Source: Oscillospiraceae bacterium (lineage in GTDB: Bacteria > Bacillota > Clostridia > Oscillospirales > Ruminococcaceae). Taken from it: a DNA stretch of 64,000 nucleotides. How positions within the stretch are numbered: the stretch's first letter is position 1; the number at the start of each line of letters is the position of its first letter. This document shows, in pieces, positions 41,865-50,514 of the stretch. The position numbers and the translations under genes are program-made. The notes under the pieces are model-generated. The model made no database searches, was not told the DNA's origin, and saw only the letters and a program-made list of their open reading frames with translations. The stretch is taken from the NCBI GenBank assembly GCA_018434245.1, contig JAHDPQ010000026.1, positions 18,605 through 82,604 on the forward strand, given 5' to 3'.

Positions 41865-43804
41865 ACAAAGCCTTTCCCGGGCAACAAGATGGATTGGAGA
41901 TATGGAGTTTGGGCAAGCGAGCCATCCTGGATAAAATACACTCTCCCCGAAGCCTGCGCTATCTGAGCGATGCTCAGTTGGAGCAGCTTTGCGCCGAGCT
42001 GCGGGAGGAGTTGATCGAGGGAGTTTCTGCCAACGGTGGGCATTTGGCCTCCAATTTGGGGGTGGTGGAGCTGACCGTGGCTCTGCATACGGTTTTTCGC
42101 TCCCCCACCGATCAGATTGTATGGGATGTGGGCCATCAGTGCTATACCCACAAGCTGCTGACCGGCCGCAGACACGGCCTGGAGCGCCTGCGCCAAAAAG
42201 ACGGCATGGCGGGGTTCCCAAAACCCGGTGAGAGCATCCACGATGCCTTTGTGGCCGGGCATGCCTCCACCTCTCTTTCGGTAGCCGATGGCCTTGCAAG
42301 AGGCAAGGAGCTGCTCAGGGAGGAAGGGTTCGTCATCGCCGTCATCGGGGACGGTGCTCTCACCGGAGGGTTGGCCTACGAGGGCCTGAACAACCTGTCC
42401 CGCAAGAAGAACGGCAAAGTAATTGTGGTGCTCAACGACAACAAAATGAGCATTTCTAAGAATGTGGGAGGCCTGACCAAGTACCTTTCCCGGTTGCGGA
42501 CCGCAGGCCCCTACTATAAACTGAAGAATCTGGTCAAATCCGGCTTGAGCTCCGTTCCCTATATGGGGTCGGGCATGGTGGAAGCAGCGGGGGGCGTTCT
42601 TTCTCAGATGAAGGATGTGCTCTACCGCAGCGGCTTTTTTGAAGATATGGGGTACACCTACATGGGCCCGGTGGATGGCCACGATCTGACTGCCCTGCGG
42701 GATGCTCTGGAGCAGGCCAAAAAGCTGGAGCGCCCGGTGCTCCTGCACGTGGAAACGGTAAAGGGCAAGGGCTATCCTCAGGCGGAAAGCAACCCCGGCG
42801 CCTACCACGGTGTCTCCAAGTTCGATCCCAAGGAGCAGGGGTCCCCTCTGCCCAGCGCCGACAGCTTTTCCGATGTGTTCGGCCGGCATCTCACCCGGCT
42901 GGCGGTGGAGGATAGCCGTATTTGTGCTGTCACCGCCGCCATGAAATACGCCACCGGCCTCTACCATTTTTCCCGGCGTTTGAAAGGGCAGGGCCGCTTC
43001 TTTGACGTGGGCATTGCCGAAGGCCACGGCGTCACCTTCTGCGCCGGACTGGCTGCCAAGGGGCTTTTGCCGGTGTTTGCCGTCTACTCCTCCTTCTTGC
43101 AGCGGGGCTACGACCAGTTGATTCACGACTGCTCCATCCATCCTCAGCATGTGGTGCTGGCGGTGGACCGGGCCGGTTTGGTGGGGGAGGATGGGGAAAC
43201 TCATCATGGCGTATTTGACTGCGCCTTTTTGTCCTCCATCCCTGGGGCCTGCATCTATGCTCCCGCAACCTATCAGGAGCTGCAGCTCTGCCTAGAGGAG
43301 GCTCTGTATCAAAACAAGGGCCTTTGCGCCGTGCGCTACCCCAGAGGAGCCCAGCCCCTTCTGGCGGCGGAATACGTCACCAATGGCATTGACGCCGCCC
43401 TGACAGGTCCCGGGCGGGGCAGAACCCTGCTGGTGACCTATGGCCGCCTATACGGGGAAGCCTCCCGGGCCCATCAGGCTCTTGGGGAACAAGAGGAGAA
43501 AGCCTCTCTCCTCAAGCTGACACGGGTCTGGCCGCTGGAAGAAGCGGCGGTGGAGGCTGCCTTGGCCTTTGACCGGGTGCTCTTTCTGGAAGAGGGTATC
43601 CGCAGTGGCGGCATTGGCGAACACTTCGCTCTGGCTCTCATGGAGCGGGGCTACAGAGGCCGGATTCAGATTCGGGCCATCGACAACCGGTTTATCCCTC
43701 AGGGCAGTGTGGAAGAGCAGCTGCAGCTGGTGGGGTTGGACGCTGCTTCTATTGTGAAGGCGGTGCTGGAAACCGGGGGAAAAGGAGAATCCCGTGAAGG
43801 ATAA
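41861..43804 (+). CDS. dxs: 1-deoxy-D-xylulose-5-phosphate synthase
   Basis: DXS condenses pyruvate and glyceraldehyde 3-phosphate, the first step of the MEP isoprenoid pathway, using thiamine diphosphate. The 647-residue protein has WDVGHQCYTHKLLTGR, GHASTSLSVADG and the ThDP site GDGALTGGLAYEGLNN, then the pyrimidine-domain FDVGIAEGHGVTFCAGLA with the catalytic Glu and a transketolase C-terminal domain. Length is normal. It overlaps the PAP2 gene at its start and tlyA at its end by 11 bases, so the cluster is one transcription unit. Confidence 0.96.
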   Translation: MNKAFPGQQDGLEIWSLGKRAILDKIHSPRSLRYLSDAQLEQLCAELREELIEGVSANGGHLASNLGVVELTVALHTVFRSPTDQIVWDVGHQCYTHKLLTGRRHGLERLRQKDGMAGFPKPGESIHDAFVAGHASTSLSVADGLARGKELLREEGFVIAVIGDGALTGGLAYEGLNNLSRKKNGKVIVVLNDNKMSISKNVGGLTKYLSRLRTAGPYYKLKNLVKSGLSSVPYMGSGMVEAAGGVLSQMKDVLYRSGFFEDMGYTYMGPVDGHDLTALRDALEQAKKLERPVLLHVETVKGKGYPQAESNPGAYHGVSKFDPKEQGSPLPSADSFSDVFGRHLTRLAVEDSRICAVTAAMKYATGLYHFSRRLKGQGRFFDVGIAEGHGVTFCAGLAAKGLLPVFAVYSSFLQRGYDQLIHDCSIHPQHVVLAVDRAGLVGEDGETHHGVFDCAFLSSIPGACIYAPATYQELQLCLEEALYQNKGLCAVRYPRGAQPLLAAEYVTNGIDAALTGPGRGRTLLVTYGRLYGEASRAHQALGEQEEKASLLKLTRVWPLEEAAVEAALAFDRVLFLEEGIRSGGIGEHFALALMERGYRGRIQIRAIDNRFIPQGSVEEQLQLVGLDAASIVKAVLETGGKGESREG

Positions 43805-44600
43805 AATAAGGCTGGACGCCGCATTGGTGGAGCAAGGCCATGTCTCGGGCCGGGATCGGGCCAAGGCGCTGATTATGGCGGGGCAGGTGTATGTCAATGG
43901 CGAAAAGGTAACCAAGGCAGGGGAGGAGGTCCACGGCAGTGCTGCCATCGAGGTGAGGGGAGAGACTCTGCCCTATGTCAGCCGGGGAGGCCTCAAACTG
44001 GAACAGGCGGTCAAAAGCTTTTCTCTTTCCATTCAGGATCAGGTCTGCGGGGACATTGGAGCTTCTACCGGTGGCTTTACCGACTGCATGCTGCAAAACG
44101 GGGCGTCCCGGGTCTACGCGGTGGATGTGGGCTATGGCCAGCTGGACTGGCGGCTGCGCAGCGATCCCCGGGTGATTGTGCTGGAGCGTACCAATGCGCG
44201 TTACCTGACCCGGGAGCAGATTCCCGAAGCCTTGGGGCTGGTGACCATCGATGCAAGCTTTATTTCCCTGACTTTGCTGCTGCCTGTCCTGCCTACCTTG
44301 ATGAAGGAAGAAGCCGACCTTGTTTGCCTCATCAAGCCCCAGTTCGAGGCGGGGCGGGACAAGGTAGGGAAAAACGGCGTAGTCCGGGATGAGGCGGTTC
44401 ATCGCGAGGTGATTCGCAAGGTGGCGGATTTTGGGTTGAAGGCAGGGTTTTCTCCCCGGGGGCTGGACTTTTCCCCCATTACCGGGCCCAAGGGAAACAT
44501 CGAGTACCTACTGCATTTGGCCCACTCTCCAAAGGGAGAGAAGCTTTCCGACCAACTGATTCTGGAAACCGTGGAACAGGCCCGCTTAACTTTGGGCTAG
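43794..44600 (+). CDS. tlyA: TlyA family rRNA 2'-O-methyltransferase / putative hemolysin
   Basis: The 268-residue protein has an N-terminal S4 RNA-binding domain (IRLDAALVEQGHVSGRDRAK) and an FtsJ-like methyltransferase domain with GDIGASTGGFTDCML as the SAM site and LVTIDASFISLTLLLP. TlyA methylates rRNA ribose in mycobacteria; in Clostridia its target is less certain. The GTG at 43794 follows AAAAGGAGAA and lies inside the end of dxs. The arrangement dxs-tlyA-nadK-argR-recN is well conserved in Firmicutes. Confidence 0.94.
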   Translation: MKDKIRLDAALVEQGHVSGRDRAKALIMAGQVYVNGEKVTKAGEEVHGSAAIEVRGETLPYVSRGGLKLEQAVKSFSLSIQDQVCGDIGASTGGFTDCMLQNGASRVYAVDVGYGQLDWRLRSDPRVIVLERTNARYLTREQIPEALGLVTIDASFISLTLLLPVLPTLMKEEADLVCLIKPQFEAGRDKVGKNGVVRDEAVHREVIRKVADFGLKAGFSPRGLDFSPITGPKGNIEYLLHLAHSPKGEKLSDQLILETVEQARLTLG

Positions 44601-44657
44601 AGGGAGCTTGCACCGCCAGAGATAACCGGTGCAGATACTACTTATTTGGGGGTACCC

Positions 44658-45527
44658 ATGAAGATTCTGTTACGTCCCAATCTGGACAAGCCGGGCAGTG
44701 TGGACTGCACCCGGCAAACCTTACAAAGGCTTAGGGAACTGGATATGATTCCCATGCTGGATCAGAAATTTGCCCAGTTGGCCCAGCCGGAGGACCACTG
44801 CATTCTGGGCGGATTTCAGCAGCTGCTGGACCAATGCGATCTGATCCTCACCATCGGCGGGGACGGCACCATTCTCCATGCGGTGCAGGCCTCCCTCCAT
44901 GCAGGCAAGCCTCTGCTGGGCATCAACACAGGGCGGCTGGGCTTCCTGACTCAGCTGGAATCCAATGAACTGGACAAGCTGGCGCTGCTGCGCAAGGGCA
45001 AATACAGCCTGCTCCACCGGATGATGCTGGAGATTTTTCTGGTACAGGAAGGGGAAAAGTCCGAACACCACTACGCCCTCAACGATTTGGTGATCACCCG
45101 GGGGGATTCCGACCGGCTGGTGGAAATGGACATCACCTGCCAGGGCAAGCCTGTGGCCCGGCATCGGGCCGACGGAACTATCTTTTCCACCCCCACCGGC
45201 TCCACCGCCTACAATCTTTCGGCAGGGGGCTCCATCGTGGACCCCACCCTGCATCTCATCCAGATGACGGCAATTTGCAGCCACTCTCACTTTAATCACT
45301 CCATCATACTCTCACCGGAGCAGGTGTATCAGGTGCGGGAACTGCCGGGCAACAACCGCTTAGGCCTCCATGTCACCGTGGACGGAAAGCGGGTGGCCCA
45401 GCTGATGCCGGATAGCCACATTCTGGTGAAAAAGTCGGAGCGGACCGCCGCCTTTATCGACTTGAACCTAAGGGACTTTTACAACTGCGTGGACAAAAAA
45501 TTGGCATTGGGAGGCCGCCTGAGCTGA
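44658..45527 (+). CDS. nadK: NAD kinase
   Basis: NadK phosphorylates NAD to NADP. The 289-residue protein has TIGGDGTILHAV with the catalytic Asp, NTGRLGFLTQLE and TPTGSTAYNLSAGG for nucleotide binding. The ATG at 44658 lies five bases after GGGGG; the TTG at 44646 would only add four residues. It sits between tlyA and argR in the standard order, with 57 and 62 bases on either side. Confidence 0.95.
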   Translation: MKILLRPNLDKPGSVDCTRQTLQRLRELDMIPMLDQKFAQLAQPEDHCILGGFQQLLDQCDLILTIGGDGTILHAVQASLHAGKPLLGINTGRLGFLTQLESNELDKLALLRKGKYSLLHRMMLEIFLVQEGEKSEHHYALNDLVITRGDSDRLVEMDITCQGKPVARHRADGTIFSTPTGSTAYNLSAGGSIVDPTLHLIQMTAICSHSHFNHSIILSPEQVYQVRELPGNNRLGLHVTVDGKRVAQLMPDSHILVKKSERTAAFIDLNLRDFYNCVDKKLALGGRLS

Positions 45528-45589
45528 CCTACTGGGCGAGCCTTCTTCCCCGCAACGTCTAACATTGAAAGGAATGGAGCACGACCAAC

Positions 45590-46039
45590 ATGAAAAGCAA
45601 ACGCCACACCAAAATTCTGGAGCTTGTTTCCGAGCACGAAATCGACACCCAGGAGGAACTGTTGCGCAAGCTCAACGAAAATGGCTTCAAAGTAACTCAA
45701 GCCACCGTTTCTCGAGATATTAAGGAGCTACGGCTTGTAAAGGTACAGGCTGGCGCCGGCTACAAGTACTCCACCAATGTTTCCAAGGAAAGCATGGATA
45801 TGTCCTTTAAATTCCACGCTATTTTTTCCGAATCGGTGCTGGGGATCGACTACGCCGAAAACATTGTGGTGATTAAATGCTATGTGGGCATGGCCAATGC
45901 TGCCTGCGCCGCCTTGGACAGCGTTCCGTGGAAGAATCTGGTGGGCACTATTGCAGGAGACGACACCATCCTGTGTGTCATGCGGGATAAGCAGAGCGCC
46001 ATTAAGCTTTCCCAGCAGCTGACCAAGCTGCTTAAGTAA
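45590..46039 (+). CDS. argR: Arginine repressor ArgR/AhrC
   Basis: The 149-residue protein has an N-terminal winged helix (KILELVSEHEIDTQEELLRK, QATVSRDIKEL) and a C-terminal hexamerisation and arginine-binding domain with GTIAGDDTILCVMR. ArgR represses arginine synthesis and activates catabolism, and also takes part in some site-specific recombination. The start ATG follows GAAAGGAATGGAG. Its stop is directly followed by the recN ATG, giving TAAATG. Confidence 0.95.
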   Translation: MKSKRHTKILELVSEHEIDTQEELLRKLNENGFKVTQATVSRDIKELRLVKVQAGAGYKYSTNVSKESMDMSFKFHAIFSESVLGIDYAENIVVIKCYVGMANAACAALDSVPWKNLVGTIAGDDTILCVMRDKQSAIKLSQQLTKLLK

Positions 46040-47725
46040 ATGCTGACACGACTGTACATTCAAAACGTAGCGGTGATCCGCAAAGCCGAAATTCGGCTGG
46101 GAGCAGGGCTAAACGTCTTTACAGGAGAAACCGGGGCCGGTAAAACCATCCTCATTTCCGCCATTGATGCGGTGCTGGGGGAGCGTACCGCCCGGGATAT
46201 GATCCGCACCGGGGAAGAAAAGGCCATGGTGTCGGCCTTCTTCGAAGATATTTCCCCCAGAGCGCTAGAAACCCTGCGGGAACTGGGCTACGACGAAGAT
46301 GAAGGCGGTGTGCTTGTCACCCGGGAGCTATCGGCTTCCGGCAAGAGCACCAGCAAAATCAATGGGATGCCCGCAACGGCTTCCATCCTCAAGCAAATAT
46401 CTTCTCTGCTGATTCATATCCACGGCCAGCGGGACGCGGCGCAGCTTCTTTCCCCCGAGCGCCATATGGAGATGATCGATTCCTTTGGCCGTCTGGATTC
46501 CCTGTTGGAGGAGTACCGGACCGCTTATCAGCGTCTGCGGGAGCTGGAGGGGGAAATCCAGCGGCTGGCCATGGACGACAAGCAAAAGGCACAGCGGATG
46601 GATATGCTCACCTTCCAGATCGGGGAGATAGAAGCCGCCGGACTGGATGATCCCGATGAAGAAGAAGAGTTGCTGGCCCGCAAAAAGCTGATCGGTTCCA
46701 GCGAAAAGGTGCTGGAGGCCCTATCCTTGGCCTACACCGCTCTGAAAGGGGAGGAGGAGCGGGAGGGGATTGACGTTTTGTTCGATCAGCTGACTGGTGG
46801 AGTCGGTGTCGCCGGGGAATATCTGGCCTCCCTTGCTCCCATGGCATCCCGTCTGGAGGAAATCGGCTACGAGCTGGAGGAGTTTGCCGCCGAGCTGCGG
46901 GATACTCTGGACACCTTTGAGTTTGACCCCCAGGAACAAAGCGACATCGAATACCGGCTGGATCAGCTGTACAGACTCAAGCGCAAGTACGGCGAGGATA
47001 TCCCGGCCATCTTGGAGTTTTGCCAAAACGCCAGAGAAGAGCTGGATCAGATCACCACCGGGGAGGAGCGTCTGGCCCGGCTGAAGGATCAGCGGCAGCA
47101 GGTGCTTCAGCAGGCCGAAAAGCTGGCAGGGGAGCTAACAGCCCGCCGGGAGAAGGCGGCGGCAGACTTTATGGCAAGGGTGGAGGAGGAACTGGCCTTT
47201 CTAGATATGGGAGGGGTCAAACTGTCGGCCCGGCGGGAAGAAAAACCCTTGGCCCCCGATGGAGCCGATAGCATCACCCTGTATGTTTCCACCAACGTCG
47301 GGGAGGAAGCCAAGCCTCTCCACAAAATCGCATCGGGGGGAGAGATTTCCCGGATGATGCTTTCCATGAAGAATGTACTGGCCGACCGGGACGATATCGA
47401 CACCCTTATTTTCGACGAGGTGGATATTGGAGTTTCGGGCCGTGCTGCTCAAAAAATCGGCCGCAAGCTGGCGGAAGCATCCAGAGGGCGGCAGGTTATC
47501 TGCGTCACCCATCTGGCTCAGGTGGCCGCCTTTGCCGATAGTCACCTGCTCATTCAAAAGGAAGTGGAGGAAGGCCGCACCTTTACCCGTGTACGGGAAC
47601 TGGATCAAGAGGAGCGGGTGGCGGAGCTTTCCCGCATTACCAGCGGCGACAACATCACTCTAACAGCTTTGGAAAACGCCCGGGAGCTATTGGCCCACGC
47701 TCAACAGGCAAAAGCGGGAAAATGA
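46040..47725 (+). CDS. recN: DNA repair protein RecN
   Basis: RecN is an SMC-like ATPase that acts early in double-strand break repair. The 561-residue protein has Walker A GETGAGKT near residue 30, a long central coiled coil (about 160-360), the signature IASGGEISRMMLSMKNVL and Walker B LIFDEVDIGVSG. The ATG abuts the argR stop, with the ribosome site inside the end of argR. It is the last gene of the housekeeping block; the spoIVB/spo0A genes that often follow it are absent. Confidence 0.96.
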   Translation: MLTRLYIQNVAVIRKAEIRLGAGLNVFTGETGAGKTILISAIDAVLGERTARDMIRTGEEKAMVSAFFEDISPRALETLRELGYDEDEGGVLVTRELSASGKSTSKINGMPATASILKQISSLLIHIHGQRDAAQLLSPERHMEMIDSFGRLDSLLEEYRTAYQRLRELEGEIQRLAMDDKQKAQRMDMLTFQIGEIEAAGLDDPDEEEELLARKKLIGSSEKVLEALSLAYTALKGEEEREGIDVLFDQLTGGVGVAGEYLASLAPMASRLEEIGYELEEFAAELRDTLDTFEFDPQEQSDIEYRLDQLYRLKRKYGEDIPAILEFCQNAREELDQITTGEERLARLKDQRQQVLQQAEKLAGELTARREKAAADFMARVEEELAFLDMGGVKLSARREEKPLAPDGADSITLYVSTNVGEEAKPLHKIASGGEISRMMLSMKNVLADRDDIDTLIFDEVDIGVSGRAAQKIGRKLAEASRGRQVICVTHLAQVAAFADSHLLIQKEVEEGRTFTRVRELDQEERVAELSRITSGDNITLTALENARELLAHAQQAKAGK

Positions 47726-47774
47726 AAGACAGAAACTATTTCGCAACAGCAGAGTACTTATCCGTTATTTATCA

Positions 47775-47803
47775 TTGACAGCCCGACCGGTTCATGCTAT
47801 AAT
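47775..47803 (+). promoter_or_regulatory. Consensus promoter of the tRNA-Ser pair
   Basis: TTGACA at 47775-47780 and TATAAT at 47798-47803 are both perfect consensus hexamers with an ideal 17-base spacer. The first tRNA begins 23 bases downstream. Confidence 0.93.
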
Positions 47804-47825
47804 ATGAAACGGTCAAAACGCCTAC

Positions 47826-47914
<89 letters not shown>

Positions 47915-47948
47915 CCAAAATGATAGGTTGATTGTAAGCCAGCAGCTT

Positions 47949-48039
47949 GGAGAAGTACTCAAGTTGGTGACGAGGCGCCCCTGCTAAGGGCGTAGGTCGG
48001 GTAACCGGCGCGAGGGTTCGAGTCCCTCCTTCTCCGCCA
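47949..48039 (+). tRNA. tRNA-Ser (anticodon GCT)
   Basis: The acceptor arm GGAGAAG pairs with CTTCTCC, then G and CCA. The anticodon stem CGCCC/GGGCG holds the loop CTGCTAA with anticodon GCT at 47983-47985. The long variable arm (TAGGTCGGGTAACCGGCG) marks class II. It lies 34 bases after the first tRNA and shares its promoter. Confidence 0.96.
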
Positions 48040-48079
48040 AAAGCCGCTTAAACATTATGTTTAAGCGGCTTTTCTTTTT
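48039..48079 (+). terminator. Terminator of the tRNA-Ser operon
   Basis: AAAAGCCGCTTAAAC, starting at the last base of the second tRNA, pairs with GTTTAAGCGGCTTTT and is followed by CTTTTTG. Confidence 0.92.
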
Positions 48080-48095
48080 GCCTTAAAAGCTTGTA

Positions 48096-48157
48096 GAGAT
48101 TTGTTGCGATTTTCTCTATTCCCAACGCTATTCCCAACACTATTCCCAACAAATCTC
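48096..48157. repeat. Three tandem 11-nt repeats (period 12) inside an 11-bp inverted repeat
   Basis: CTATTCCCAAC occurs exactly at 48116-48126, 48128-48138 and 48140-48150, a period of 12. The block is flanked by GAGATTTGTTG at 48096-48106 and its exact reverse complement CAACAAATCTC at 48147-48157. It lies between a tRNA gene and a recombinase remnant, so integrase arm-type binding sites or an attachment region are likely. Confidence 0.8.
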
Positions 48158-48284
48158 ATTGCTTGGGGGGCATTATGAGGTTTACGGCGTTGAGCATGGT
48201 GGCTGTATCCCGGTCGGTATGGATGTACCGCTCGGTAGTAGAGAACTTTGCATGCCGCATCACGCTTTGGGCAATTCTGCTAAC
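48156..48284 (-). pseudogene. C-terminal remnant of a tyrosine recombinase (phage/ICE integrase)
   Basis: Read on the minus strand, 42 codons ending in TGA encode VSRIAQSVMRHAKFSTTERY, then IHTD and a short tail. A His and a later Tyr in the context xMRHxxxxTTERYxH match the final box of phage integrases, with the nucleophilic Tyr in ERY. No Met start and no upstream catalytic Arg boxes are present, and the frame is lost further upstream, so only the end of the gene survives. It lies about 115 bases from tRNA-Ser, the common kind of integration site. The element it belonged to seems to have been lost or rearranged. Confidence 0.6.
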
Positions 48285-48364
48285 TTCGCCACATCCTGCT
48301 GAGCCTGCAAAGGTGAGACAACAACTACTTAAACAAATACTTCCGCTGTGTTGGTTTTTAGGCT

Positions 48365-48805
48365 TTAACTTAAATACCGCTTCATGGCCTGCACATTATC
48401 CTCTTCAATTTGAATCAGGCGCTGGGTAAGCCTTTGGGCTTGCGGAGATATGTTTTTGTGAGTGTTGAGCGTTTTTGTGTTATCTACAATACCCATAGAA
48501 CTCCCCTGAATCAGCATTTCCGCCATGTGGGAGGAAGTCTTGTCTATCAAGGTGTTCATTTGAACCCCCATCCACAATGCACTATCTTCCATGCGATCAG
48601 TGTCCTGAGGGAGTTGTCCGTATTTCGCCAAACCTTCTGCCGCCTTTTCCTTTAGTTCCGTGTAGTCTGCCAAAAATTTATGCAGCGTTCTGGAGAATTC
48701 TACATCGTCCGATTTTTCCACTAACAGTTGAGTGGCTTTAATACCCATGGAAGCATTTTTATAAATATTATTCAAAGCACTAATATCCTGTTTATTTTGA
48801 TCCAT
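48365..48805 (-). CDS. Helical protein of unknown function (DUF2383/ferritin-like pattern)
   Basis: This 146-residue hydrophilic protein is predicted to be almost all helix. It starts MDQNKQDISALNNIYKNASM and has ATQLLVEKSD, DYTELKEKAAEGLAKYG and QIEEDNVQAMKRYL, spaced like a four-helix bundle. The pattern suggests a DUF2383 or ferritin-like relative, but no metal ligands are certain. It stands alone next to the recombinase remnant, and could be cargo of the lost element or a resident gene. GGAGG lies eight bases before the ATG at 48805. Confidence 0.7.
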   Translation of the reverse strand: MDQNKQDISALNNIYKNASMGIKATQLLVEKSDDVEFSRTLHKFLADYTELKEKAAEGLAKYGQLPQDTDRMEDSALWMGVQMNTLIDKTSSHMAEMLIQGSSMGIVDNTKTLNTHKNISPQAQRLTQRLIQIEEDNVQAMKRYLS

Positions 48806-49165
48806 ATCTAAACCTCCATTCCATTGATGCCTTTAGTATTTCCTTAAAAAAAATAAATAAACAAAGGAGGTTATTCCAGGTCCTGCAGCTTGAATTGGCG
48901 AATCTCTCCAGTGTTTTTAATGATTGGATGTCCCGTGAAGAAATCGGCGAGTTGCCTTTGGTTTTTCTGTACATAATTCACATTGTATAAAATTTAACAT
49001 GTTAAAACTGTGGGATATTTACAATATCACTTGACATGTGGGCTTTGGCAGGCTAATATTTATAAAAGTTTTATTATTTGTATGGGATAAAACTTTGTAG
49101 TCTTGGCACCCCGTTTTCTAGGACTGGGAATACCGATAAACATATTGATTGAAGGAGAATGTGCA
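48806..49165. other. Intergenic region before the liv operon
   Basis: About 360 bases. AAAGGAGG at 48863-48870 is followed by an open frame to a TAA at 48988-48990, but it has no ATG, GTG or TTG at a usable distance. The rest is AT-rich and ends in the liv promoter. Confidence 0.5.
49031..49059 (+). promoter_or_regulatory. Promoter of the liv operon
   Basis: TTGACA at 49031-49036 and TAATAT at 49054-49059 with a 17-base spacer form a strong sigma-A-type promoter. The expected start is near 49066, leaving a leader of about 100 bases. Confidence 0.82.
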
Positions 49166-50359
49166 ATGAAAAAAACACTGAGTATCATGCTTTCCATGCT
49201 GCTGCTGTTGGGCGTTTTGGCCGGATGTAACAACGCAGGCAGCTCTTCCGCTTCTGCACCGGGAGGTTCCGAAGGCGGCCAGCCCGCAGCACCTTCTGCT
49301 ACTGCCTTTAAGATCGGCGGAACCGGCCCCCTGACCGGCGGAGCAGCCATCTACGGCATTGCGGCTCAGAACGGTGCCCAGATCGCCGTGGAAGAAATCA
49401 ACGCCATGGGTGGCATCCAGTTTGAGCTGAAGTATGAGGATGACGAGCACGACGCCGAAAAGGCAGTCAACGCCTACAATAAGCTCAAGGACTGGGGTGT
49501 ACAGATTTCTCTGGGCTCCGTCACCAGCACCCCTGCGGTGGCTACCAGTGCCGAAACCTTTGCCGACCGCATCTTTGCCCTGACTCCTTCCGCCTCTGCC
49601 GCTGCCGTGGTCGAAGGCAAGGACAACGTGTACCAGATGTGTTTTACCGACCCCAACCAGGGTTCGGCTTCCACCCAGTACATCTTTGATAAAAAGCTGG
49701 GCAATAAGATTGCTGTCATCTATAAGAACGACGACGTTTACTCCAAGGGCATCTATGATACCTTTACCGCCAAGGCCAAGGAGCTGGGGCTTGAGATTGT
49801 CTCCGCCACCACCTTTACCGAGGACAGCCAGACCGACTTTTCCGTTCAGCTGACCGAAGCCAAAAACAACGGAGCCGACCTTGTGTTCCTGCCCATCTAC
49901 TATACCCCCGCCTCCCTGATCTTTCAGCAGGCCAAAGCCATGGACTACTTCCCTAAGTACTTTGGCGTAGATGGCATGGACGGCATTCTGGCTCTGGAAG
50001 GTTTCGACACCTCTCTGGCCGAGGACGTTATGCTGCTGACCCCCTTTAACGCCGACGCCACCGATGATCTCACCGTTAACTTTGTAAAGAAGTATCAAGA
50101 AGCCTACGGCGAAATCCCCAATCAGTTCGCCGCTGATGGATATGACTGCGTATACGCTATCAAGCAAGCTCTGGAAGCCGCCGGCTGCACTCCCGATATG
50201 AGCGCTGCCGACATTTGCGAAAAGCTGGTTGCCACCTTCCCTACCATTACCTTTAACGGGCTGACCGGCGACGACGTAACCTGGGCCCCCACCGGCGAGG
50301 TTTCTAAGAGCCCCAAGGGCATGATCATTCAAAACGGCGCCTACGTCGGAATGGACTAG
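49166..50359 (+). CDS. livJ: Branched-chain amino acid ABC transporter, substrate-binding lipoprotein
   Basis: The 397-residue precursor has a signal peptide ending in the lipobox LAGC, a short Ser/Gly/Pro linker, and a type I periplasmic-binding fold starting FKIGGTGPLTGGAAIYG and including EDDEHDAEKAVNAYNKL. This is the LivJ/LivK family, which binds Leu, Ile, Val or related amino acids. AAGGAGAAT lies before the ATG at 49166. A large hairpin after the gene may limit read-through into the permease genes. Confidence 0.93.
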   Translation: MKKTLSIMLSMLLLLGVLAGCNNAGSSSASAPGGSEGGQPAAPSATAFKIGGTGPLTGGAAIYGIAAQNGAQIAVEEINAMGGIQFELKYEDDEHDAEKAVNAYNKLKDWGVQISLGSVTSTPAVATSAETFADRIFALTPSASAAAVVEGKDNVYQMCFTDPNQGSASTQYIFDKKLGNKIAVIYKNDDVYSKGIYDTFTAKAKELGLEIVSATTFTEDSQTDFSVQLTEAKNNGADLVFLPIYYTPASLIFQQAKAMDYFPKYFGVDGMDGILALEGFDTSLAEDVMLLTPFNADATDDLTVNFVKKYQEAYGEIPNQFAADGYDCVYAIKQALEAAGCTPDMSAADICEKLVATFPTITFNGLTGDDVTWAPTGEVSKSPKGMIIQNGAYVGMD

Positions 50360-50390
50360 GCTCCCCACCGCCCTTTCCACTGGTTTGATG

Positions 50391-50427
50391 AGAGGGCTGC
50401 CGAGGAAGCTCGACAGCCCTCTTTCTT
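50391..50427 (+). terminator. Intercistronic hairpin between livJ and livH
   Basis: AGAGGGCTG at 50391-50399 pairs with CAGCCCTCT at 50414-50422, with an inner CGAG/CTCG stem, and is followed by TTCTTTT. It is strong enough to act as an attenuator that favours binding-protein expression. Confidence 0.8.
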
Positions 50428-50514
50428 TTCATTTCCCGGGCGTGACGCTCTCCTGCCCTTTTTGTGGGGTAGCTTTCCGTTTATGCTCGAACATTTAACA
50501 AAGGTGTGTATGGA

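Noticed and set aside
48116-48150. CRISPR array
   Set aside because: Repeats are 11 bases with single-base spacers, far too short, and no cas genes are present.
48163-48429. 88-codon plus-strand frame after the tRNA genes
   Set aside because: The opposite strand encodes a recognisable recombinase end; the plus-strand translation resembles nothing.
48877-48990. 37-codon open frame after AAAGGAGG near 48866
   Set aside because: No ATG, GTG or TTG lies at a usable distance from the ribosome-like site, so it was not called as a gene.
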